From positions 1-64,000 of the forward strand of contig LNEI01000009.1 in the NCBI GenBank assembly GCA_001464455.1: 64,000 nt of DNA, in the 5' to 3' direction. Made by a program: the position numbers and the translations under genes. Below, one piece after another: positions 51,257 to 61,025 of the stretch (position 1 is the stretch's first letter; each line of letters starts with the position of its first letter). The DNA is from Acidobacteria bacterium Ga0077534 (lineage in GTDB: Bacteria > Acidobacteriota > Blastocatellia > Pyrinomonadales > Pyrinomonadaceae). The notes under the pieces are model-generated. The model saw nothing but the letters and a program-made list of their open reading frames with translations. It made no database searches and was not told where the DNA came from.

Positions 51257-51982
51257 TTACATATCTTCGAGCAAAACCTCTAGCATCCTCTCTCGATTCA
51301 TCAAAAAGTCTCGTGTCACCTGATAATGTTCGGTTTCCTCGTAGGTGGTTTCGATGATCCCGTCGGCGGTGCATTCATAAATAGTCGCGTCAGGGTACGC
51401 CATCAGGATCGGCGAGTGGGTGGCGATAATGAACTGCGAGTTGTCGCGGACCAGATCGTGTATCCGCGAAAGTATCGCGAGCTGCCGGGCCGGCGACAGA
51501 GCGGCTTCGGGCTCGTCGAGGATGTAAACGCCGTCGCCGCGAAACCGTGTGGTCATCAGCGTGAGAAAACTTTCGCCGTGCGACTGCTCGTGCAGCGATC
51601 TGCCGCCGTACCAGCCCTGCAGATCGAGCTCGTCGATCTGTGTAGCGACATTAAAAAAGCTCTCAGCCCTCAAAAAGAAGCCGTCACGCGGCTGCCGATG
51701 GCCCTTTGTCACCCACAGGGCACGCGAAAGGTCTTGCCGCTCGTCACGCGTCTCAAAATTGAAGTTCTTCGTCCCGCCCTCGGCGTTAAAACCCAAGGCG
51801 ACGGCGATCGCTTCCAGTAAAGTGGATTTCCCGCTCCCGTTTTCGCCGATAAAGTAGGTGATCTTAGGGTGTAGCTTGAGCCGGCGCAAGTTTTTTAGCA
51901 CGCCAAGGTTAAAAGGATAAGCGTCATTCGACGGTATCCTCTCACGTTCGAGCACGAGATCGAGCAGGTAATGGGAATGCAT
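51257..51982 (-). CDS. Single-domain AAA/ABC-type ATPase
   Basis: 241 residues. Walker A is GENGSGKSTLLEAIA (near 46), and the Walker B/signature region is YILDEPEAALSPARQLAIL (near 158), followed by the H-loop IIATHSPILMAYP. This is the compact AAA_21/OLD-like ATPase type that resembles SMC/Rad50 heads without a coiled coil (residues 75-130 give only a short helical insert). Its partner and function are unknown; some members accompany defence nucleases, but no nuclease gene is beside it. Cytoplasmic. Confidence 0.85.
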   Translation of the reverse strand: MHSHYLLDLVLERERIPSNDAYPFNLGVLKNLRRLKLHPKITYFIGENGSGKSTLLEAIAVALGFNAEGGTKNFNFETRDERQDLSRALWVTKGHRQPRDGFFLRAESFFNVATQIDELDLQGWYGGRSLHEQSHGESFLTLMTTRFRGDGVYILDEPEAALSPARQLAILSRIHDLVRDNSQFIIATHSPILMAYPDATIYECTADGIIETTYEETEHYQVTRDFLMNRERMLEVLLEDM

Positions 51983-52024
51983 CAGCTTATACTACAACGG
52001 TGCGTTTATCTCGGTGAATTTCAG

Positions 52025-52927
52025 CTATCCTGACCGCACCGTCAAAACCCGAATTTCCGGCGGGACCATGAATCGGAACGGCAAAATGCTGCAGCCGATG
52101 CCGCTGGTTACGAAAAGATCGACATTGTTTTGGCGTACATGGCCATAAGCGTACTTCTGGCCGTAGTTTGAGGGGACGACGGGCCGGCCGAGCACCGGTA
52201 AAGCGATCTGTCCGCCGTGCGTGTGGCCCGCGAGGAAGAGTTTCAGGTCCTTGGAGATGGCCAGTTCGCCCGTTACGACCGGAAAAAGGTCGGGACTGTG
52301 CTGGAGCACGATCAGATTCCCTTCGCCAGCATCGTCAACGATCTTTTTCGCGTCCGCTGAGGTTTCTTTCCAGGGTTTATTGAGCTTCAGGTGGTCGATC
52401 ATGCCGAAGATACGGAGCTTTTTGCCCGCATTCTCGATCGACGCGACCTCATGACGGAGGACTTTGTACCCGACGCGGGTGAATTCGGCCGCAACGACGC
52501 TGTCGTCGTACCAACCGTCGTGATTTCCGAGCACGGCGAAAACACCATATTTCGTTTTCATCCCCGCCAGGCCGTCCGCGACCGTTTTCATCTCCATTTT
52601 GAGCCCCACTTTCGCCACCGGCTCGTCCTCAACGGTCTCGGAAACGTAATCGCCGAGCAAAACCACGACGTCGGCGTTCTGCTCGTTCACCTTTGCGACA
52701 ACCTCGCGAAGCCTTTCCACGGTCACGCCGTTAGACCCGCCGTGAATGTCGCTCAGCATCACGATTTTCAGCCCGTCAAACTCCTTTTCCCAGTCTTTGA
52801 TCTTTAATTCGGCCTCGTTTACGACCAAACGATTCGGTTCAATGAAATATCCGTACCCAAGACACGCCAAACCGACGACGGCGAGCGTCGCGAAAGTGAA
52901 AAGGAGATAGCGAAATGGTTTTTTCAT
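52025..52927 (-). CDS. Membrane-anchored metallophosphoesterase
   Basis: 300 residues. An N-terminal membrane segment (LLFTFATLAVVGLACLGYGY) is followed by a calcineurin-like phosphoesterase: MLSDIHGGS (DxH), VVVLLGDYVSE (GD), FAVLGNHDGWYDD (GNHD), a later VLQHSPDLF histidine and LAGHTHGGQI (GHxH). The arrangement is that of YkuE/YaeI-type enzymes, which hydrolyse phosphodiester or lipid-linked substrates at the membrane; the exact substrate is unknown. It lies just upstream of the ATPase (42 bp) on the same strand. Confidence 0.92.
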   Translation of the reverse strand: MKKPFRYLLFTFATLAVVGLACLGYGYFIEPNRLVVNEAELKIKDWEKEFDGLKIVMLSDIHGGSNGVTVERLREVVAKVNEQNADVVVLLGDYVSETVEDEPVAKVGLKMEMKTVADGLAGMKTKYGVFAVLGNHDGWYDDSVVAAEFTRVGYKVLRHEVASIENAGKKLRIFGMIDHLKLNKPWKETSADAKKIVDDAGEGNLIVLQHSPDLFPVVTGELAISKDLKLFLAGHTHGGQIALPVLGRPVVPSNYGQKYAYGHVRQNNVDLFVTSGIGCSILPFRFMVPPEIRVLTVRSG

Positions 52928-52942
52928 CGCGTAGCGATCGTG

Positions 52943-53062
52943 CGAATTTAGCCGTGGGTTTCAACCCACGGAAATCAGGAAAGAAAGATATTTGTCGCGT
53001 CAGCGACTGACGGCATCCGTGGGTTTAAGCCCACGGCTAAAGTCGGTTGCCGCCCTGCGGCA
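52943..53062. repeat. REP-like palindromes between two minus-strand genes
   Basis: CCGTGGGTTTCAACCCACGG at 52952-52971 and CCGTGGGTTTAAGCCCACGG at 53017-53036 flank a GTCGC..GCGAC palindrome (52994-53007); a TGCCGC..GCGGCA pair follows near 53048. The design, two long palindromes around a shorter one, parallels the clusters at 41638 and 43075 but the sequences are a different family. Confidence 0.8.
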
Positions 53063-53067
53063 GACTC

Positions 53068-54825
53068 TCAAAACGGAAAATATTCCTTCCACCGGTTATC
53101 CACGAGCTTTACGATATCCTCACGCGGCTCAACCTCCTTCGGATACCACGATTTCATTCGAGCGTCGATGATGATCGGGGCCTCGTAGCCGATGTGGTTG
53201 TTCTTTAACGTGGCATCTTTTGCGTAAATATCGCTCGCCGGATCAAAACGCGTCCAAGTCGCCCACAAAAACTTCTCAGCAGAACGCGCGAACTCGACAT
53301 CGTCGTGGATAACGACCATCTGCCAGTCGTCAAACTTCCCCGCTTTCGCGATACGGGCGGCGAGATCCTTGTCGTTTTCGTAGTTATCGCCTTCGACCAC
53401 CAAGCATCCGCCGCAAAACGGCTCGGCCCGCTTGATGCCCGCGGGAAGCTCGCCGGAGAACTCTCGTTTCAACTCACGTTTCGCATCGCCCATGCCCATT
53501 AGAATAGCCTTGCTGCCGTAGTTTATCTTCCCGCTCGCATAATCGAGCGTATCGAACGCTGTCTGGCTGAAAATGAACAGGTCGCGATGCCACTCGGCAC
53601 GGGCGAGGATGTGTTCGAACAAGGATCTAAAGTCGCGAAGGTCCTGCGGCGTGTCCGTTAGAAGCAAAAACTTTGTCAGAGAAAGCTGGCCCTCGCCTAA
53701 AATGCGAAATCCGGCGGATAAACCTTCGCGAGCATATCGATCCTTTACGACCGCCGCCGAAAGCGAGTGAAATCCGGTCTCTCCGTAGCTCCAAAGGTCT
53801 TTCACGCCAGGCATTACGAGCGGAAACAACGGCGAAAGCAGTTCCTGCAAGTAATCGCCGATAAAGAAATCCTCCTGGCGAGGCTTCCCGACGACCGTCG
53901 CAGGATAGATCGCGTCCTTCCGCTGAAAAACGGCGTCCGCACGGAACACAGGATAGTCGTGAACGAGCGAATAATACCCATAATGATCGCCAAAAGGGCC
54001 CTCTGGGCGTCGCTCATGCGGAGCGACCGAGCCGCAGATGGCAAATTCCGCCTCGGCGATCAGTCGATGCCGACCCTCGCCGAGCGGGTTCTTCGCCGTC
54101 GCGATCTTTCCGTCATTCAGGAGCGAGGCAAGCATTAATTCGGGAATGTCCTCAGGCAGCGGAGCGATTGCCGACAAGATCATCGCAGGAGCACCACCGA
54201 GAAATATGGTCACCGGCAGAGGTTTATTCTGTTTCTCCGCTTCGAAATAGTGAAAACCGCCGCCCTTACCGATCTGCCAATGAATTCCCGTGGAAGTCTT
54301 GTCGTAACGCTGGATGCGATACATACCGAGATTGTGCTTGCCGTTGACCGGGCTTTCGGTATAAACGAGCGGCAAGGTCACAAAGTGCCCGCCGTCTTCG
54401 TGCCACAGCTGGAGAAGCGGGATCTTCTCGAGATCGACGGTCGATTGGCGGCTTTCTAGAACCGGAGCATTGCTCACGCTCTTGGTTCCGAACTTAAGAG
54501 CGGAAAACGCGAGGTCGCGATACTCCCAAAGCTTCGACGGCTTTGGCGGCAAAAGGTTCTCAGCGGCGTGAACGACACGCTTTACGAATTCAAGAGGTTT
54601 GGAACCGAATGCGAGATCGATCCGCTTGCGTGTTCCAAATAGATTTGTAACGACGGGAAAATCGGAACCCTTTACCTTGGTAAAAAGAAGCGCCTTCCCT
54701 TCATTCTCGATCACACGCCGGTGGATCTCCGCGATCTCAAGATACGGGTCAACTGCCGCCGATATCTCGACAAGGTCATTCTCTCTGCGGAGCGATTCAA
54801 TGAAGGTTCTGAGGTTGCGATGCAT
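53068..54825 (-). CDS. UbiD-family decarboxylase (menaquinone-type)
   Basis: About 585 residues from ATG 54825; a GTG four codons earlier (54837) is possible. The start, LRTFIESLRRENDLVEI, and the conserved segments RYDKTSTGIHWQIGKGGG, MILSAIAPLPEDIPELMLAS, GDHYGYYSLVHDYPVFR and YPATVVGKPRQEDFFIGDYL are those of UbiD/MenD-like prenylated-FMN decarboxylases. Such enzymes decarboxylate aromatic acids in ubiquinone or menaquinone (futalosine) biosynthesis, or in aromatic breakdown. The flavin prenyltransferase UbiX is not in the window. Divergent from a beta-propeller gene. Confidence 0.92.
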   Translation of the reverse strand: MHRNLRTFIESLRRENDLVEISAAVDPYLEIAEIHRRVIENEGKALLFTKVKGSDFPVVTNLFGTRKRIDLAFGSKPLEFVKRVVHAAENLLPPKPSKLWEYRDLAFSALKFGTKSVSNAPVLESRQSTVDLEKIPLLQLWHEDGGHFVTLPLVYTESPVNGKHNLGMYRIQRYDKTSTGIHWQIGKGGGFHYFEAEKQNKPLPVTIFLGGAPAMILSAIAPLPEDIPELMLASLLNDGKIATAKNPLGEGRHRLIAEAEFAICGSVAPHERRPEGPFGDHYGYYSLVHDYPVFRADAVFQRKDAIYPATVVGKPRQEDFFIGDYLQELLSPLFPLVMPGVKDLWSYGETGFHSLSAAVVKDRYAREGLSAGFRILGEGQLSLTKFLLLTDTPQDLRDFRSLFEHILARAEWHRDLFIFSQTAFDTLDYASGKINYGSKAILMGMGDAKRELKREFSGELPAGIKRAEPFCGGCLVVEGDNYENDKDLAARIAKAGKFDDWQMVVIHDDVEFARSAEKFLWATWTRFDPASDIYAKDATLKNNHIGYEAPIIIDARMKSWYPKEVEPREDIVKLVDNRWKEYFPF

Positions 54826-54981
54826 ATTTCCGGTCACGCCTAAACCTCAATTGAATCAAAGCGGCATCGAAAGGGCAAACCTATGAAAGATAGGGATTTA
54901 ATAATATTTGGCGTCAATGAAACTAACAACTGACATCGCGCATCTTAGATTGCAAATTGTCCAGAGGAAGCAAGGAATCAT

Positions 54982-56274
54982 ATGAAGAGGACCGTACATT
55001 CCATCACCCTTGCCGTCGCCGTTTGCGCTTTTGCTACTTTCGAATGCTTTGCACAGACTCCGGAAGAAATGACGACGGCACAGACGGCCGAACACGCAGC
55101 AAGAAAAGCTTTTGCTGAGAAGGCCTATCCGGAGTTCTTAACGCAAATGATCGCCGCAAATGCCGCTCGGCCAAATCATTCGAGACTTATTTACAATCTA
55201 GCGACCGCGTACGTTCTGAACGCGGAAAATGACAAGGCTCTGAGCCTGATAGAACGCCTCGCAAAGATGGGACTCGCGTTTGCCGTCGAAAGAGATCCTA
55301 GTTTTAAGCCGATAGCTGATAGTGAGCGGTTTAAGGCGGCACAGGCACTATTTGCAAAGAATCGGGAACCTATAGGCCGCAGTCAGAGAGCATTTACAGC
55401 CGATGACAAAACCCTCATCGCCGAAAGCATCGCGTACAATCCGAAAACGCAGACATATTATATGGGGAGCGTGCATCAGCGGAAGATCATTGCTATTGAT
55501 AAGAACGGCGTTGCGACGGATTTTTCCAAACCCGCTGAGGGGTTGTGGAGCGTTCTAGGAATGCGGGTCGATGCGGCCCGCGGATCTCTATGGGTTTGTA
55601 CGAGTGCGTTCCCCCAAATGCGCGGATTTTCTGCAGAAGATAAAGGCCGGGCCGGAATATTCAAATACGAACTCGCGACGGGAAAGCTGGTAAAGAAATA
55701 CATTCTTCCGCCCAGCGAAGCCCACGCTCTTGGCGACCTGATCATTGACCGTGACGGCAGTGTTTTCGCGACCGACAGTATCGCTCCGGCAATCTACAAG
55801 ATCTCGGCGAAGGGTGACACGATCGAGGAATTTCTGCGATCGAACATGTTTTCGTCGCTTCAGGGCCTCGCTTTCGATAATGCCGGGGCGAATCTCCTTG
55901 TCGCGGACTATTCGAAAGGGATCTTTCGGGTGGATCTGTCCTCTAAAGAGATCGTCCAGCAAAAGCCTGCTGAAAACATTACATTGCTCGGGATCGACGG
56001 TATTTATCAACACAACGGCAGCCTGATCGCTATCCAAAATGGTGTTTCGCCAAATCGCGTGATGCGTCTATCTATTGTCAGAGATCAGATCGTATCTCAG
56101 GAGATACTCGAGGCGAATCATCCCGATTTCGACGAGCCGACGCTCGGGGTTCTGGTCAATGACGACCTTTATTTCATCGCCAACAGCCAGTGGAACAACG
56201 TCAACGAAAAAGCTGAGCTTGCTGTCGATAAGCTGCGTCAGCCAGTCGTTCTCAGGCTCAAGCTGAAGAAATAG
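54982..56274 (+). CDS. Secreted six-bladed beta-propeller protein (SMP-30/NHL-like)
   Basis: 430 residues. A signal peptide (SITLAVAVCAFATFECFAQ) precedes a helical segment of about 100 residues with TPR-like repeats (AARPNHSRLIYNLATAYVL). The rest is a six-bladed propeller with blade starts such as ESIAYNPKTQTYYMGS, GSVFATDSIAPAIYKIS and LLVADYSKGIFRVDLSS, as in SMP-30/strictosidine-synthase-like proteins. Enzyme activity is uncertain; it could bind a partner. It is divergent from ubiD and convergent with the M16 pair. Confidence 0.8.
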   Translation: MKRTVHSITLAVAVCAFATFECFAQTPEEMTTAQTAEHAARKAFAEKAYPEFLTQMIAANAARPNHSRLIYNLATAYVLNAENDKALSLIERLAKMGLAFAVERDPSFKPIADSERFKAAQALFAKNREPIGRSQRAFTADDKTLIAESIAYNPKTQTYYMGSVHQRKIIAIDKNGVATDFSKPAEGLWSVLGMRVDAARGSLWVCTSAFPQMRGFSAEDKGRAGIFKYELATGKLVKKYILPPSEAHALGDLIIDRDGSVFATDSIAPAIYKISAKGDTIEEFLRSNMFSSLQGLAFDNAGANLLVADYSKGIFRVDLSSKEIVQQKPAENITLLGIDGIYQHNGSLIAIQNGVSPNRVMRLSIVRDQIVSQEILEANHPDFDEPTLGVLVNDDLYFIANSQWNNVNEKAELAVDKLRQPVVLRLKLKK

Positions 56275-57726
56275 TTATTTACGCAAGTTATCTTTACTCA
56301 GGTCGATATCGTCCGCATTGATAACGTCAAATGTTGTACCCGGAAAACGTTTTGCGAGATCTTCCCTAAACAATGAATAGTCCCCGACGATGATCACATC
56401 GCCGCCGTACAGATATTCTGATGCGAAGTCCTTTACCCGCTGACTTGTTACGGCGTTGATGTCGCCGACATAGGAATTCAAGGCAGTTGTAGGCAAACCG
56501 AATACGTAGAGATCACCAAGAGCGGCTGCGAGTCCGCCGCCGTTTTCAAGATTGCGGCTAAATCCTCCGGTCAGAGCGGCTTTGCGCGGTATCAACTCTT
56601 CTTCGGTGACCGATGTCTCGACCATGCGTTTCAGCTCGGTGAGGATAAGGCTTGCAACTTCCGGAGCAGATTCGTTCTTGGTTTGAACCTGCGCACTGAA
56701 ATTCACAGAAGAATTTCGCCACACGAAACTGCTAAATGCTCCGTAGCTCAACCCGCGTTTGATGCGGATCTCCGAATTAAGCCGCGACGAGTAACCGCCG
56801 CCGAGGATCGAATTCAAAACCGATGCGGTGAAGAATTTCGGGTCCTTACGGCTGATAGGAGACATTGGTTTAGCATAGGTCACCGCAGCCTGTCCCGATT
56901 TTGGGAGGTCGATGACCAGGATTCGTCGGAATAACGGCGTTTGGCCCTTAGGGCGCTCCGAAATCGCTTCATTTTTCGTTCCATTTGGCGAACGTTTCCA
57001 GCGACTGAAATATCTATTTGCCATTGCATAAGCGGTTTGCTGATCAATGTCGCCCGAGAAGACCAGAACTGCCGAATCTGGGCTGTAATTAGCCTTATAG
57101 AAATCCGAGATTTCCTTCTCAGTGATCGCTTCGACGCTCGCCTTTGTACCCGTCGCCGGATGTTCGCCGAATGAATATTTACTCACGACATAATTTGCTA
57201 GCGATGTCGGCTGTTTTAGATCGTAGGTCAGGCCGTCGAGAGTCTGAGTTTTGATTAGGTCGAGTTCCTCTTTAGCAAACTTTGGATTTAGCACCACATC
57301 AGCAAGTATTGCCATCGCCTGGGGCAGTTTATCGGACGTAACCGTTACACCAACAGACGTGCCGAGCCATCCCGCCGGGCTAAAGATCGAACCGCCGAGG
57401 AACTCGACCGATTCCGCGATCTGTGTTGCCGTCCGTGTTTTCGTTCCCTTTGTGAGCATGGCTGCCGTCAGATCGGCGAGGCCCGCTTTGCTTGCAGGCT
57501 CATTGTTCGCCCCTTTCTTTATGACGAGCCGAACGGTAACTATCGGGCTGGCTGTGCGGCGTACTACGCTTACATTCAATCCATTAGCAAGGTTTTTCTC
57601 GGCCACAGCAGGGATCGATACAGCCTTTGGCGGCCCCGGCATCGGCGGCTGAGACTGAGCTGGGACGGCTGATGTCAGAATTGATGCCAGCGATAGGAGG
57701 ACGAAGGATATTCTCACTATCTTCAT
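56275..57726 (-). CDS. M16-family protein lacking the catalytic motif (inactive partner)
   Basis: 483 residues with a signal peptide (about 1-25). Two M16 domains are recognisable (KNLANGLNVSVVRR near 45, then GGGYSSRLNSEIRIKRGLSY near 325). Where active members have HxxEH, this one reads GLADLTAAMLTKG, so zinc cannot bind there. Bacterial M16 enzymes often work as an active/inactive pair. The ATG overlaps the stop of the upstream active subunit by one base (TAATG), so the two are translated together and should form a heterodimer. Confidence 0.9.
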   Translation of the reverse strand: MKIVRISFVLLSLASILTSAVPAQSQPPMPGPPKAVSIPAVAEKNLANGLNVSVVRRTASPIVTVRLVIKKGANNEPASKAGLADLTAAMLTKGTKTRTATQIAESVEFLGGSIFSPAGWLGTSVGVTVTSDKLPQAMAILADVVLNPKFAKEELDLIKTQTLDGLTYDLKQPTSLANYVVSKYSFGEHPATGTKASVEAITEKEISDFYKANYSPDSAVLVFSGDIDQQTAYAMANRYFSRWKRSPNGTKNEAISERPKGQTPLFRRILVIDLPKSGQAAVTYAKPMSPISRKDPKFFTASVLNSILGGGYSSRLNSEIRIKRGLSYGAFSSFVWRNSSVNFSAQVQTKNESAPEVASLILTELKRMVETSVTEEELIPRKAALTGGFSRNLENGGGLAAALGDLYVFGLPTTALNSYVGDINAVTSQRVKDFASEYLYGGDVIIVGDYSLFREDLAKRFPGTTFDVINADDIDLSKDNLRK

Positions 57727-59060
57727 TATTTCGTACCTCCTTCGTTTAAGTAGTAGATCACGACGCGGTTGGTATCCGTGAAATATTTTCTCATCACACG
57801 CCTAATGTCGGCGGCGGTTACAGCCTGCAGTCGGGCGACGGACGTGTTCACTTTTTTCGGGTCGCGTTGGTAGGTGATCGCAGTTTCGATGGCAATTGCT
57901 TTGCCGTCGTTGTTTTCCCTGCTCTGTATCTCACCTGCAATCACCTGATTTTTTGCCTTGGCAAGTTCCTTTGCGGTGACACCTCGTGTCTGGATCAATT
58001 TAAGCTCAGCAAGTAATGATTTTTCTAAGGCTTCGGCGGTAGAGCCTTCTGATCCAATGGCGTAAAGATATGCCAGGCTTAAGTCAACTTTGTTGTCGAG
58101 CGTCAATGTCGCTTCCTGAGCTATCTGCTGCTTGTAGACGAGGCTTTGGTAGAGCCTGGAGCTTTCGCCAGCGGAGAGAATATTGCTTGCCATTATAAGC
58201 GGCGCGATATCGGCGTCGCTGGATTTCGGAGCCAGATAAGTAATGGCTACTGCGGGAAACGGAACGTTCTGACCCGTTGTAACGTGTCGAACCTCTTTTG
58301 TCCGAGTGGGTTCGGTTACGGTGACGCGCGGGATCGAACCTGAGGGCCTAGCGATCGCTCCGAAATACTTGTCGGTCCACGCATCAAACTGCCGTTGATC
58401 GAAATCCCCAACAACGATCAGATAAGCGTTATCCGGCCTGTAGAAAGTTTCGTAAAATGCTTTTGCATCTGCGGGCGTCGCGGCGTCGAGTTCGGCTAGA
58501 TTGCCAATGACACCTCGTTTGTACGGGTGAGCTGAATAAGAAAGCCGTGCAATATTTTCAAAGAACTGGCCGTAGGGCTCGGCGAGAACGCTCTGTCGAA
58601 ACTCTTCTTTGACCACTTCGCGTTCGGAGTTGAAGTTTGCTTCATCGACATTGAGATTTACCATTCGCTCCGCTTCGGCCCACAGCAGCGGTTCGAGGTG
58701 ATTGGACGGAACAACCTCGTAGTAGTTGGTATAGTCGTCCCACGTTGAAGCGTTATTGAAACCGCCTACATCCTCGGTCAAACGGTCCATCTTCTCGTTC
58801 GGCATGTTCTTGGTCGCCTTGAACATCATATGCTCAAACATATGGGCAAACCCCGACCTGCCCGGCGGATCGTCCTTGCCGCCAACGTCGTACCAAACGC
58901 GTATCGCAACTGTCGGGCTGGAATTGTCTTGAAGCGAGACCACTTTCAGCCCGTTCGCGAGCGTCCGTTCCTTTATGTTGAGCGGAGCTAGTTTTAGCTG
59001 AGCGTATGTCGATGCCGCAAACATTATTGCAGCCATGGCTAGGAGGATTATTTTCTTCAT
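57726..59060 (-). CDS. M16-family zinc peptidase (catalytic partner)
   Basis: 444 residues from ATG 59060, where the signal peptide MKKIILLAMAAIMFAASTYA begins; an upstream in-frame ATG at 59096 would precede it by 12 residues and is less likely. The zinc site HMFEH lies in the segment RSGFAHMFEHMMFKATKN (near 75-92), with the downstream Glu supplied by the N-terminal domain (NSEREVVKEEFRQS, near 150). The C-terminal domain has the AGESSRLYQSLVYKQ segment. It is a periplasmic oligopeptidase in the style of mitochondrial processing peptidase, paired with the gene that follows. Confidence 0.92.
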   Translation of the reverse strand: MKKIILLAMAAIMFAASTYAQLKLAPLNIKERTLANGLKVVSLQDNSSPTVAIRVWYDVGGKDDPPGRSGFAHMFEHMMFKATKNMPNEKMDRLTEDVGGFNNASTWDDYTNYYEVVPSNHLEPLLWAEAERMVNLNVDEANFNSEREVVKEEFRQSVLAEPYGQFFENIARLSYSAHPYKRGVIGNLAELDAATPADAKAFYETFYRPDNAYLIVVGDFDQRQFDAWTDKYFGAIARPSGSIPRVTVTEPTRTKEVRHVTTGQNVPFPAVAITYLAPKSSDADIAPLIMASNILSAGESSRLYQSLVYKQQIAQEATLTLDNKVDLSLAYLYAIGSEGSTAEALEKSLLAELKLIQTRGVTAKELAKAKNQVIAGEIQSRENNDGKAIAIETAITYQRDPKKVNTSVARLQAVTAADIRRVMRKYFTDTNRVVIYYLNEGGTK

Positions 59061-59110
59061 TTCGACAACCTGCGAACAAGAAAAAGGCAAGCACAATGCT
59101 TGCCTGCTAA

Positions 59111-59959
59111 TTACTGATAATCGTAAAAGCCTTTGCCGCTCTTACGACCCAACCATCCGGCATCGACGTATTTTTTGAGCAGCGGACATGGGCGATATTT
59201 AGGATCGCCGAGCCCTTCGTGAAGGACGTTGAGGATCGCGAGGCAAACATCAAGGCCGATGAAATCTGCGAGCGTAAGTGGGCCCATCGGGTGATTCATG
59301 CCGAGTTTCATGATCTCGTCGATCGACTCTTTCGTCGCGACACCCTCGTGGAGGGCAAAGATCGATTCGTTGATCATTGGCATGAGGACGCGGTTTGATA
59401 CGAATCCGGGATAGTCGTTACACTCGACCGGAACCTTTCCGAGCTTTTCCGACAGATCTTTGACGATCCCGTAAGTTTCATCGGATGTTGCAATTCCACG
59501 GATAACCTCAACCAGTTTCATAAGAGGAACCGGATTAAAGAAGTGCATTCCGATCACCTTATCCGGACGTTTTGTCGCCGCGGCGATCTTGGTGATCGAG
59601 ATTGAGGACGTGTTGGATGATAGGATCGCGTCGGGCGATGTTATGCGGTCGAGTTCCTCAAAGATCTTCTTTTTGATCTCGAAATTCTCCGAAGCCGCTT
59701 CTACCACCAGAGTGCAGTCGTTAAGGTCTTCGAGATTGGTCGTTGTTTTGATCCGGCCGAGAACTTCGGCTTTCTGTTCCTCCGTCATCGTTTCTTTTTT
59801 CACAAAACGATCGAGGCTCTTGCTGATATTGGCGACACCGCGTTCGACAAACTCTGTCGAAATATCGCACATGATGACATCAAATCCTGCCCCTGCGGCC
59901 GTTTGAGCAATACCATTGCCCATTGTTCCTGCACCGATAACACCAATTCTTTCTGCCAT
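59111..59959 (-). CDS. hbd: 3-hydroxybutyryl-CoA dehydrogenase
   Basis: 282 residues, standard size. NAD binding: [15 protein letters not shown] (near 5). Catalytic region: [32 protein letters not shown] (HFFNP with the catalytic His), and the dimer interface [18 protein letters not shown]. The C terminus has [11 protein letters not shown] and [17 protein letters not shown]. It oxidises or reduces 3-hydroxyacyl-CoA of short chain. With the thiolase 1.1 kb away and a CoA-transferase at the window end it can form a butanoyl/acetoacetyl-CoA pathway, though membrane genes lie between. Confidence 0.94.
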   Translation of the reverse strand: MAERIGVIGAGTMGNGIAQTAAGAGFDVIMCDISTEFVERGVANISKSLDRFVKKETMTEEQKAEVLGRIKTTTNLEDLNDCTLVVEAASENFEIKKKIFEELDRITSPDAILSSNTSSISITKIAAATKRPDKVIGMHFFNPVPLMKLVEVIRGIATSDETYGIVKDLSEKLGKVPVECNDYPGFVSNRVLMPMINESIFALHEGVATKESIDEIMKLGMNHPMGPLTLADFIGLDVCLAILNVLHEGLGDPKYRPCPLLKKYVDAGWLGRKSGKGFYDYQ

Positions 59960-59961
59960 GT

Positions 59962-60303
59962 TTAATTCCCTTTTGATTTTAAATTAACCCACAAGCTATA
60001 GACGCCTGCCGGTAAGCTTATTCCGCATACAATAGCAATGACGCTTCCTGCTATACCCCACCCGTAAGCACCTGGACCGTTTCGTAGCATTTTATATCCA
60101 GCTAATACCTGAAGCAGGAGAAGCAGAATGGTAGCAACTACGGCACCTATCATAACTCGCGTGAATATTATGAAAACTGGCTCTTGGTTCGAATGGGATA
60201 GATCCAAGATCCTGGTTATCATAATTCCGGCGACTACAATGTTCACCACCGCGAAAATTATGAGTAACGATCCTGCGATCTGTCTGTGTTTGACCAAGCT
60301 CAT
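59962..60303 (-). CDS. Small membrane protein, three to four helices
   Basis: 113 residues with hydrophobic segments [40 protein letters not shown] and [20 protein letters not shown]. No recognised family. It ends 2 bp before the hbd start on the same strand and is probably co-transcribed with it. Confidence 0.65.
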   Translation of the reverse strand: MSLVKHRQIAGSLLIIFAVVNIVVAGIMITRILDLSHSNQEPVFIIFTRVMIGAVVATILLLLLQVLAGYKMLRNGPGAYGWGIAGSVIAIVCGISLPAGVYSLWVNLKSKGN

Positions 60304-60417
60304 TGTCCTACGTCTATCCGAAAATTAAAGAATGAATTTATCAAATCGTTTGTCCAAAACAAACGAGCGACCGAAGATAACTTCGAATCGCCCTGTAAAT
60401 CTCGCATTTCCATCATC

Positions 60418-60879
60418 CTACTGCCAACTATTCGGAGGCGGCGGTACGACGTTTGAAGTTCCAGCCAATTGAGAACGATACGCGGGATCATTGAAATACC
60501 GCTTCCCTTCGTCGCTGAACAGAAAGATCAAACCAAAAACGCCGATCGCGGTGCCAAACGGAAACGACAAACACGCCATGATCGACGCCACTACCGCCCA
60601 GATCCATGCCCAGGGCTTTTCCTTTCGAAGTCCATACCCGGCAACGATCTTTGGTACTGAAAAAAGCAGCACAAAGGCGAATGCAAAGGCGAAGACCACG
60701 ACCAGGATGGTCATTATCAATTCCGGCGGCGGATCGCCCGCTTTTTGGGGCACCTGCGAGAACACCATGCCAAAAATACCGATGTAAATTACCGCGATCA
60801 CGGCTACCATCAATATGTTAAATGCCGTGTAGATCCAGAACAGGAGCCCGAGCAATCGTGCTTTATCGTGTGCGTTCAT
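60418..60879 (-). CDS. Small membrane protein, four helices
   Basis: 153 residues with segments LLFWIYTAFNILMVAVIAVI, LIMTILVVVFAFAFAFVLLF, WAWIWAVVASIMACLSFPF and AIGVFGLIFLF. The C-terminal tail (FSDEGKRYFNDPAYRS) suggests a cytoplasmic end. No recognised family; the general shape resembles the neighbouring 113-residue protein, but I saw no sequence match. Short A+T-rich gaps lie on both sides. Confidence 0.65.
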   Translation of the reverse strand: MNAHDKARLLGLLFWIYTAFNILMVAVIAVIYIGIFGMVFSQVPQKAGDPPPELIMTILVVVFAFAFAFVLLFSVPKIVAGYGLRKEKPWAWIWAVVASIMACLSFPFGTAIGVFGLIFLFSDEGKRYFNDPAYRSQLAGTSNVVPPPPNSWQ

Positions 60880-60945
60880 ATGGTTATATCCCTCGCCATA
60901 TCGTACGAGACGGGTTCAAATTTGTTGCACGAAGATTCGTTGCAA

Positions 60946-61011
60946 AAGCCCGCTCGTGAGCAAGGGCGATATGCTCTACTTGCGTGATTCGCCCTTGCTT
61001 ACGCGCGGCTT
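60946..61011. repeat. Inverted-repeat element between thiolase and a membrane gene
   Basis: The left arm 60946-60969 (AAGCCCGCTCGTGAGCAAGG, then GCGA) and the right arm 60989-61011 are inverted copies with about 20 of 23 matches, around a 19-base centre. It starts 15 bases past the thiolase stop on the minus strand, so it may also work as its terminator. Confidence 0.75.
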
Positions 61012-61025
61012 CCGCAAAGAATGAA

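Noticed and set aside
60300-60491. A 63-residue frame between two small membrane-protein genes
   Set aside because: It overlaps both neighbours, has no RBS and no membrane or domain pattern.
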